Shown here in pieces: positions 56,002 to 64,000 of a stretch of DNA of 64,000 nucleotides. Source of the DNA: Muscardinus avellanarius (lineage: Eukaryota > Chordata > Mammalia > Rodentia > Gliridae); assembly GCA_963383645.1 (NCBI GenBank), contig OY726565.1, positions 35,011,529-35,075,528 on the forward strand, given 5' to 3'. The position numbers and the translations under genes are program-made. The notes beneath the pieces were generated by a model. The model had not been told where the DNA came from. It worked only from the letters and a program-made list of their open reading frames with translations, and searched no databases. Within the stretch, counting starts at the first letter, position 1; each line of letters starts with the position of its first letter.

Positions 56002-56003
<2 letters not shown>

Positions 56004-56069
<66 letters not shown>
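56004..56069. repeat. (CT)n-(CA)n compound microsatellite
   Basis: CT to 56047 then CA to 56069. Together with the AC array 50 bp upstream it forms a microsatellite pair. Confidence 0.95.
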
Positions 56070-56104
56070 CATGCACACATTTCAAGGTCACTTTTATTTG
56101 TAAA

Positions 56105-56220
56105 TTTATTTACAAAATACTTATTGAGAGTCATTTATATATTGAGCAGCTAACAAAACAAGCAAGATTCTGCTCTCATGAATTTTACAATCTGGAAGTG
56201 GAGAACACAGTTTTATGATT
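56105..56220 (-). mobile_element. L2 3'-end fragment
   Basis: 'aaatacttattgagagtcat' and 'gctctcatgaattttacaat' match reversed L2. Confidence 0.45.
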
Positions 56221-56526
56221 ATATCTCATTGCCATTATTGCAAACAAAACAAATTCTAAGCTCTGGCATTTGAGAGTCTGGGGAAAAGCATGTTTCTTTG
56301 AGAATTATTCATTTTATGTGTTTACCTGCAAAGTAAATAAATCTCCTGAGATTGAACTGAACAGATATTTTGGGGACATCTATGAAATGACGAGCACTAT
56401 TAGCATTGTTAAAAATAAGTAGTAATAGTGGGATTTTTCCTTCTTTTTTTGTTCCATATAATGAATATTGCTAACTAAAACCCTATGAATTGAGTGAGTG
56501 ATAATTTTTTTAAAATTCCACTTACT

Positions 56527-56727
56527 GGCCAGGTGTGGTGGCACATGATTTTAATCTCAGTACTGGGGAGGCTGAGGTAGAAGGATCATACACTGGAGGA
56601 TAGCTTCAGAAACTTAGCAAGGCTCTCAGCAACCTAGGGAAACCTTGTTTCAAATAAAGAAATAAAAAAGTGGTGGGGGTGTATCTTGGAGGTAGAATGC
56701 CTGGGAGTACCAAAAAATTTACTAACT
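56527..56727 (+). mobile_element. B1-ID SINE
   Basis: 'ggccaggtgtggtggcacat', 'gaaaccttgtttcaaataaa', ID 'tgggggtgtatcttggaggt', shortened at its end. Confidence 0.85.
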
Positions 56728-58062
56728 CACAAAATAAAATCTATAGGTTAACATTTAACATTTTCCCTCCATATAACATGTATAGGTAGGCACTCTAGAT
56801 TGGATAATTGAGTTTTTTTTAACATCATTATTACAGAATATGGTTTATCCTAAGAAAGACATCTTTGGGTAAAGAAAAAAAACTGATTTTTTGTGACTTT
56901 ATTAATAAAGTTATTTTAGAGGTATTTTGGAAATATTTTATTTATTATCTATAAGATATGAGTCATCTGTATCATAAACATTTATACTTGAAAAACAGCC
57001 TTGGGTACAGCTAACTTCTACTCCATCTCTCTCTGTAAAGAGAAGAGGGAATTTTCTGCCTTTTCTAGCACTTTATCAGTTGTATCAATATTGATGAGTC
57101 AAGAAGAAATAAATGTTACTGAAAAGTAACTCTGTATCTGTAACTTTCTCTGAGCCTGCCTCCCAGATTTGTCACCAGCACCTGCAGGCTCACTGGAGTC
57201 ATGAGACCCTGCCAGGTCTGCTGCATTAGCTCTATCCTAATTTCCTCAAGAGGAGCTTGGATTTCAAACTGGGAGAGACTCAGTACATGGTCTATCCGTG
57301 CTACCGTGTTTGACAGAGGGAATGTGGACTTGGAGTATATTCATAGAGCCTATGGCATCTATTCCCACCTCCTCCACAAAGAAAGGCGCCTTTGTTCTTG
57401 TTCATTCTGCCAACACCTCCCTGTCCATCTACCCTAGGCTCTCCCTGTACCATGTTATGCAGGATTAATCCTTCATTTTCTTGAAATCTCACTGCCAGCC
57501 CAGGCACTGAATTTATATTTCCTCTTATTATCTGAATTCAACCCCTTCTCAAAGTTTTGTTAAACTTCTGCTAATTCCAGGGCAAACATATCTCTAATCC
57601 CTATGTTATATTACCAGTGCTGACAGTAATAACATTTTCCTTAAACTTTTTCAGGTACATTAGTTTAATTTTTCCAATTATTCAAGGGCGGAAACTATTT
57701 TTATTTTTTGTCTATAAGTCTCATAGTGTTCAGCACCCCTTTTTCATTTCCCTTACTACTGTGCGTATTCATTCAAACACTGAAAACAGTTTCTTTACTA
57801 CCTAGTTCACATTTGAGTGATACATAAAGCACAAAATCACTACAAAACATAAAGCAGTTCCCGCTTTCCAGGATTTTATAGTCTAAACAAGAGAAGAAAT
57901 ATGAAGATATATGCAACAAAACTGATTTATTGGGATGCAAATTTTTCACTTATTTATTCATTCATTACTTAGTACTTCTCAGTTGGTTAGGAAAATAGTC
58001 ACATGTACAGGCCAATGAGTATCAGGAAGTCTATAGTGGACCCATGGAAAAAGACAGGAAGT

Positions 58063-58064
<2 letters not shown>
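56728..58064. other. Unique non-coding DNA
   Basis: No gene or young repeat. 57560-57900 may hold faint L2 sequence. Confidence 0.45.

Positions 58065-58112
<48 letters not shown>
58065..58112. repeat. (CT)n microsatellite
   Basis: About 23 units. Confidence 0.97.
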
Positions 58113-58114
<2 letters not shown>

Positions 58115-58177
58115 TTTTCCCCCTCCTTGAATGATAAGAAAAACATAAAAGAATGTTTAGAAAAAAAGATGATTACT

Positions 58178-58590
58178 GTGTTAGTCAGTTTACTGTTACT
58201 ATAATGAAACACCTGAGAGTCAAACAGTAAACTGAATAAAATAAAGAAAATAGATTTACTTAGTTTACTGTTCTAGAAGTTTAAGGACATTTGATTCACC
58301 TCAGTTTGGCTTTTTGTGACAGAAGTGTATATAAAAGGAAGAGATGACATTGTCAGGCAGGAAGCCAGAGAAAACTAAATCAGGAGCCAGGCTGGCTCTT
58401 ATAACAACTTTCTGAAGAACTACCTGGATATCACAAGAACTGTCTTCATCCCTTCTGAGAAAGGCACCCACAAGTGACTAAACAACTCCATTAGGTTCTG
58501 CCTCTTAAAGGTTTCACCATCTCCTAACATCATCACACTGGAAACCACCTCCCAATCAGAGCAACAGATAAGAATGAAAGAAATTGACTT
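58178..58590 (+). mobile_element. MaLR (ORR1/MST-like) LTR
   Basis: 'gtgttagtcagtttactgtt', 'aaacacctgagagtcaaaca', 'cttagtttactgttctagaa', 'aggttctgcctcttaaaggt', 'ttcaccatctcctaacatca', 'ggaaaccacctcccaatcag' in canonical order. Solo LTR. Confidence 0.8.
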
Positions 58591-58950
58591 CTATTTTGTC
58601 CGGAAAAATCTGAGAGGCACATGGTGTAGAAATGCCTTCCATCAAAAGAAAACCAGGTAAAGAATGATGTGTTATCTGCTGCCTTCTAGAAAGCAGAATT
58701 TTTAGAACTTACAGTTCAGGTAATTAGAGGTGTGTAGAGCAAAAACAGGAACAGGCAGAAGGACGTTGATGACAACAGCAACAGTGTCTCCAAGTCCAAG
58801 AGCCTGCAGTGACGACCTTGGGCTGTTGGATTACTGAGGTCAGAAGCTACAAAGCTCCAAGTTCTCACACTGAGAGAAGAAACACCACCCCTCTTCCCTC
58901 ACGTCACTTGGCTTCTGCTCCTGCCCTTTGACAGAAAGTTTTCTTCATTA
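58591..58950. other. Non-coding DNA
   Basis: No feature recognised. Confidence 0.5.
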
Positions 58951-58964
58951 TTTCAGCAATGACA

Positions 58965-59154
58965 GCTGGATGTGGTTGTGCACACCCATAAACTCCTTAC
59001 TCGGGAGGCTGAGACAGGAGAATCACAAGTTCAAGGCCAGCATGTAGTAACTTAGCAAGACCTTGTTTCAAAATAAAAAGTAAAAAGGGCTGGGGGTGTA
59101 GCTCAGAGGTAGACCACCCATGGATTCAATTCCCAGTACTAGGAAAAAAAAAAG
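58965..59154 (+). mobile_element. B1-ID SINE
   Basis: Flanks share 'ttcagcaat' (58952 and 59158). B1 'actcgggaggctgagacagg', 'tcaaggccagcatgtagtaa', ID 'agggctgggggtgtagctca', A tail. Confidence 0.9.
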
Positions 59155-59399
59155 GAATTCAGCAATCGCATCTTAATTGCTGATTTGGGCTTCTTTGTTG
59201 AATTTAATCGTTCTGATTTCTGCTTTCTTCCTCCTGCCTGTTTCAAAACTTGGATTCTGTGACTGCAGTGTGTGCACTTTGTCCTCTGAGTCCTTACTGT
59301 GTTTTGTGTTTTTGTATTTCTATTCTTAGCTAATTTTTCCTTTCCATCTCTGTGCACTCCTGAGCTGATCTCATCTGTCCCATCTGCTAAGAATTACCT
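59155..59399. other. Non-coding DNA
   Basis: No feature recognised. Confidence 0.5.
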
Positions 59400-59960
59400 A
59401 TATGTTTATCCTGATGAGTCTCTTTCTCATATTTAGATTCTTCACTCAACACTCTCAGCTCTGTCTCATATGTCCTTCAAGCACAGCACAGCGCAATCGG
59501 AACTCCTAGTTTTCCCTACAGAATAATTTCTATTCCAATCTTTATTTCACTGGATGGTAGCACCATCCACTTAGTTCTTCTAACCAAAACTTTAGAGCAA
59601 TTCTGAAGCCTCCTTTCTTCCTCACCTACCCCATCCAGTCAGTATCTATGCATTTTTCAAATATTTCCCCACCTTTTTTTTTTTCTATCACCCTTCATCT
59701 AGTTTATATGAATGCTTGGAATGACTTTTTAAGAGATCTCTGCTATTCAGTATTTCCTTTTAACTCCATTTTCTGAACAGCTAACAGACTAAACTCTTTA
59801 TAAAAACAAATCTGACGCATACTTTCTACCTAAAAACCTTCAATATTATTTAATGTTCTATACGATCCGTGTTTTTACAGTGGAATAAAAGATCCTCCAT
59901 CAGTCTTTACCTATTTGAAATTATATCAGCTCACCAACTAGCACATGGAAAGAAGATGTG
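59400..59960 (+). mobile_element. L2 LINE relic
   Basis: Sense L2 order: 'aatcggaactcctagttttc', 'tggtagcaccatccacttag', 'accccatccagtcagtatct', 'acctaaaaaccttcaatatt'. More 5' within the L2 3' region than the copy at 25000. Confidence 0.72.
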
Positions 59961-60650
59961 GCTGGCTGTGTGATTTCACACCTGTGTCTGTGCTCCTCCT
60001 CAATGGCTCTCATTCCTTCACCTCTTTTATTGATTTTTGCTTCTTACGACTCCTTGGAACTATCTCTAAATTTCTGATACAGACATAACCCTTTGGAATT
60101 CTGAGGTAACTTAAAAGAATATAAAAGAACTCACAGATTATTTTTAGGGAGATTCTTAGTAAGATTATAGCAGCCACATGGTGTTCTATATGGCCAACAT
60201 TATCAGTGAAGTCTGGATTCAAGTCCGCTGTGATTAGAGAAACATTCACAAGAGATTAATCAGAATGCTTCCTCAGTTTGACCCCAGTAGCTACCTTCTC
60301 ATTGATGGAAAATCCATTTAGTAAAAATGAGGTGAGATTTATTTTTATTATTTTTCATGATTTATTATTATTATTTTTTTCATGATTTTGTCTCATCTTT
60401 TTCTATTCTAACTAGATCATGGCTAAATTCTATGATGCCTCCAAGCCAGACATTTTAGTTCTTAATTACTTAGATTTCATATACTAAAAGTGTCTTGCTT
60501 TTATAATATTATCATTGGCCACAGGGAGCTGAAATTTTAAAGCTCCCTTCAGACCCAAAAAGATCAATGAGTTGACAATGCAGGAAACATGAAACCCTTC
60601 ATGTATATATTCTGCTATAAGCTGTCTGGGAAGAGGCTAGGACACAGATA
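59961..60650. other. Unique non-coding DNA
   Basis: No feature recognised. A local direct repeat 'tttttcatgattt' lies at 60351 and 60377. Confidence 0.5.
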
Positions 60651-60654
60651 CATC

Positions 60655-61058
60655 TTAGCCCATTCATACTACTAGAAGAAAATATCTGAGATTGGGTAAT
60701 TTTTAAACAACAGAAATTTGTCTCTCACAGTCTGGAGTCTGGGAATTCCAAATTCAGGGTGCCAGTAGTTTAGTGTCTGGAGAAGCCTGGTTTCAGCAAT
60801 GCTGTCTTTTTGTAGTACTGTCTTCATGTGGCAGAAGACTGAGGGCAGGAATGGGGGTGAGTCCTAACATGACAGGGGCGTGGGAGGGCTGGAAAGGGCC
60901 TAAGCTGGTTTCCTTTAGCCCCTTTACAGACACCACTCCATTCACAGGGACTGGAGCTGTCATGATTAATCATGGCTCCACCTCTTAATATCACCACAAT
61001 GTGGGTTAAGTTTCTGTATGTGTTTTAGAGGGAACACATTCAAAGATAATGGGGTGAC
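60655..61058 (+). mobile_element. MaLR (MLT1/MST-like) LTR
   Basis: 'ttagcccattcatactacta', 'tgagattgggtaatttttaa', 'caacagaaatttgtctctca', 'ggctccacctcttaatatca', 'ccacaatgtgggttaagttt', 'agagggaacacattcaaaga'. Solo LTR. Confidence 0.8.
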
Positions 61059-61124
61059 AGGCAAATAACTCCTACATGGGTTATCCGAATTTTTAAATAA
61101 TTAATACTAAGTGTTAATATGATT

Positions 61125-61480
61125 TTTTAAACAAATTTTTATTGAACATAAATGGTATACATTTAAACTATATTTGGTGCCCTCTCCCCCCGCCCCCATT
61201 TTCCCTTCCCTCCTCCCACCAATGGTTGTCCAGGATAATCATGTCATATTTATAATTTTACACATATTCAGATGTAGACCCTCATTAATCAAGATCAGCC
61301 TTCCTCCTCTCCTATCTTTCCATTCAAACTTTGCTGATATTTCCCCTCCATTATCTGGAGTCCCACTGGTATCCTCTGTGTTTCCTAGTTTGGGCATATT
61401 AGAGGAAACATATGTACCTTCTCCTTCTGTGCTTGGCTGATCTCAACTTAATATGATTCTTTATGTTCCATTGCTAAAAG
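61125..61480 (-). mobile_element. L1 3' UTR relic
   Basis: 'aatttttattgaacataaat', C-rich 'cctctccccccgccccca', 'ccttctgtgcttggctgatc', 'tatgttccattgct', the reverse of a mammalian L1 3' UTR and ORF2 end. Confidence 0.65.
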
Positions 61481-62200
61481 AAGAATTTTGGACAAATTAT
61501 ATTTAACAGTTTATCAAAGAATGATTCATGAATGGAGCAATGCACAGAACCAGAGAAGTTCAGAGGCTCCAGCAGCATGGGTAGTGAGTAGGCTGAATGT
61601 GGAGGTAAAGACATTACTTTATGGCTAGGCATTTGACTTATTTAAGTAAGGTCTGTTCAGCTGGGTGCTTGTGTTTAGCCGAAGCTCAGTTGCTTGTTAT
61701 TGGCTGAAACTCTGCTGTTTGTTGGAGAAAAATGTACTCCTACAGGGTTTATGGTTTATTTACATGCTAAGTTAGGTTTTGGTTTGTTGTGCAGGAATTC
61801 AATGGATCTAACCTCAAGCTAATGACTCTGAATTATTTAATTATTCACTATTCATTCTTAAAGATTTAGCATATGAGTCAATGTTTTTGGGAGAACTTTT
61901 TTGGAATCACAGACTATTTTTTTTTTTTTTGCCACCAATCCTCAGTCTGCACAGTATTTTGTGAATAACACTTAAAACACTGAATTGCATGTCTTTCTTT
62001 CTACCTTTACTTGGTTGCTGCCATGGGCTCCTGTGGGGCAGAAACCATGCAATAATTATTTCACTTGCCCCCAAATAGAGTACAATGCTTAGTATATGCT
62101 TACTAAAATGTTTTAAAATGAATAAACAAATAGACAATGGTTATAATGAAGTTCAGGTTTTAAAGAATCTAATTCTTGATGTTTGCATAGCAACTATCTT
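61481..62200. other. Non-coding DNA
   Basis: 61650-61810 ('gtttagccgaagctcagttg', 'ttggctgaaactctgctgtt') has the texture of an old LTR. Not assigned. Confidence 0.4.
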
Positions 62201-62201
62201 T

Positions 62202-62203
<2 letters not shown>

Positions 62204-62238
<35 letters not shown>
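62204..62238. repeat. (TA)n microsatellite
   Basis: Pure TA run followed by interrupted TA/CA. Confidence 0.95.
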
Positions 62239-62242
<4 letters not shown>

Positions 62243-62960
62243 AACATATTTGTGTATACATATATATACAAATTTTGTATATTTAAGTATTTATATTTTG
62301 GAATATTTATATGTAAACAAATCAGTATTAGTTATAATGAAATTAAGATGTTGAAGAATTCAATTTTTCTCAAGGTTTATATAGGGCTCAATAAACTCCC
62401 TCTCATTTTACATATCTGCTAATAAATCACTCAATGTCACATTGAGGCAAATTCTGTATTTTAGCTCTTCCCAGAGGTACTAGGAATAGGAACTACATCA
62501 CATTGTAATGTTCAATGAAGCTAATAATCTGGGAGACTTGACTTTGTGTAGGAGAATTTCATGGGTTTGTTTCGAAGATTTCATGGAATAGGATGCTACA
62601 GTGTGGGACAGTCAGCTGGCCTGCCCCATGGGTAGAGTTACCCTCAAAAAGTAAAACCAGAAATCAGGAAATTGGAACAAAAACACATCCAAATCAGTTA
62701 AGGAGATGATAGACTATCTCATAAAAGAAGGAACACACAACAGAAACGTGACTGAGGCTGTTATACCTGAAGGAAGGTGATACCAAGCAACTGAGGAGAT
62801 GGACTGAGATGGTAATGGAACAATGGTAAGCCACAGCCCAATGGTAGTGCGTTTCTAACCTTCAGTCAGAAAGAAAGCTCTCAGGGCTGTGTGGCAGGGG
62901 TATTCTTCTTGTGGAGGTAACTGTTTCTAGCTATCTTATTCTGGTGCCATTATAAAGGAT

Positions 62961-62962
<2 letters not shown>
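62239..62962. other. Non-coding DNA
   Basis: No feature recognised. Confidence 0.5.

Positions 62963-63011
<49 letters not shown>
62963..63011. repeat. (TG)n microsatellite
   Basis: About 24 uninterrupted units. Confidence 0.97.
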
Positions 63012-63013
<2 letters not shown>

Positions 63014-63496
63014 ATTCAGTGAGAGGAAATGACATACATGGGGAAGGCAGGCCCTAAGTGGTCCAGGCTGGCCGCAACATGGTTGAGACAAATAGGAAGT
63101 TAGTGCTCAGGGTCAAGTGGTAAGAATTATATACTTGTCTAAGGTATTTTATTGTTATCATTTAGGTCATCGGGACCAGTGAAGATGACTAATACGGGGA
63201 TTAGAGTTAAAGTATTAAAAAGATATAACTTGTGGTTTTGTGTAGACTAAAATGAAGGATGGAATCAGGGAAAACGATTAGAGATTTTTGCCACAGAGCA
63301 AGTGAGAAATGATTAAAGAGTAGATAAGAAAGCGTGCTGAGTATGATCTATAATGCAAGAGGGATACCAGACATAACACATAAAACATGTCTAGCACCAA
63401 CAAATGACAACGCATCTTCAGCGCCGCTCAACTGTCTCAGCTTCACTTTGGATCGATACAGTGCCTGTGAACAATGACTCTGAAGCCATAAAGTAC
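63012..63496. other. Non-coding DNA
   Basis: No feature recognised. Confidence 0.5.
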
Positions 63497-64000
63497 TATA
63501 TAGAAAATTTTTTATTGTGGTAAATATATGTAACAGGAAGTTTACTGTTTTAGCGATTTTTAAGTGTATAGGGGATTAAGTATATCTACAGTGTTGTATA
63601 ATCACACCACAATCCATCTCCAGAACTTGTCATTATCTCAGACTGAAAGTCTCTACCCCTTAAAAGTCAACTCTCAGCTACCTTCTCTCCCCACCCCCAG
63701 GTTACTTCTATTCTATTTTCGGTCTCTACAAATTCCCTTGTATATCATGTAAGAGGAATCATACAATATCAGATTGGTGTCTGGCTTATTTTACCTAACA
63801 CCATGTTTTCGAGATTCATTCATATTGTAGCAAGTGTCAGAGCCCCATTTCTTTCTTCTATTGAATACTATCATATTGTATTTACCTATAATATTTTGTT
63901 TATCCATTCATATATTGATGAACATTTGGGCTGTTTCTGCCTGTGAAGAAGGCTGCTATGAACACTGGTGTACAAGTATTTGTTTGAATTCCTGTTTTTC
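63497..64000 (-). mobile_element. Old mammalian L1 (L1M-type) 3' UTR and ORF2 end
   Basis: Reversed L1M: 'tttttattgtggtaaatata', 'ccatctccagaacttgtcat', 'gtctctacaaattcccttgt', 'tggcttattttacctaacac', 'tgtttatccattcatatatt', 'gctgctatgaacactggtgt'. It continues past the window edge. Confidence 0.85.

Overview
This is a stretch of nuclear mammalian DNA with no protein-coding exon, tRNA or rRNA that I can support. The abundant SINE is a fused B1 (7SL-derived) plus ID (tRNA-derived) dimer, about 170-210 bp long, present roughly forty times on both strands. That dimer is characteristic of squirrels (Sciuridae; named MEN or STRID elements in the literature). With the lineage-specific L1 3' ends, it points to a ground squirrel, marmot, chipmunk or tree squirrel. 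The species is inferred, not seen.

Layout. 1-5.5 kb: an L1 3' end with two SINEs nested in it, an ERV-type LTR fragment and several SINEs. 5.5-9.4 kb: mostly unique AT-rich DNA with MIR and L2 relics. 9.8-22.3 kb: dense SINEs, microsatellites and L1 3' ends. It includes a twin-priming L1 (20363-20651) and the most unusual object of the window, a GC-rich minisatellite joined to an L1 3' end (21341-22200). 22.6-33.1 kb: MaLR LTR, L2, L1 and SINEs, with a TAATTA-rich unique block at 31.2-31.57 kb. 33.1-44 kb: mostly unique DNA with a MER5A-type DNA transposon, an L2 relic carrying a perfect 49-bp tandem duplication, and an ERV-type LTR. 44-50 kb: the least repetitive part. 50.2-52.8 kb: three L1 pieces, including a 5'-complete L1 with a broken ORF1 (two nonsense codons, no frameshift). 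53-64 kb: MIR, L2, three MaLR/L1 remnants, a few SINEs and long microsatellites.

No genes cooperate here. The interpretable history is one of retrotransposition: L1 machinery has mobilised itself, the B1-ID SINEs and apparently a composite VNTR-L1 element, leaving target-site duplications that order the events. The composite resembles SVA-class hominoid retrotransposons in architecture (GC-rich VNTR followed by a 3' retroelement end and a poly(A)), though it is unrelated in sequence as far as I can judge. It is the best candidate here for something undescribed. All family names are by recognition, not database search.
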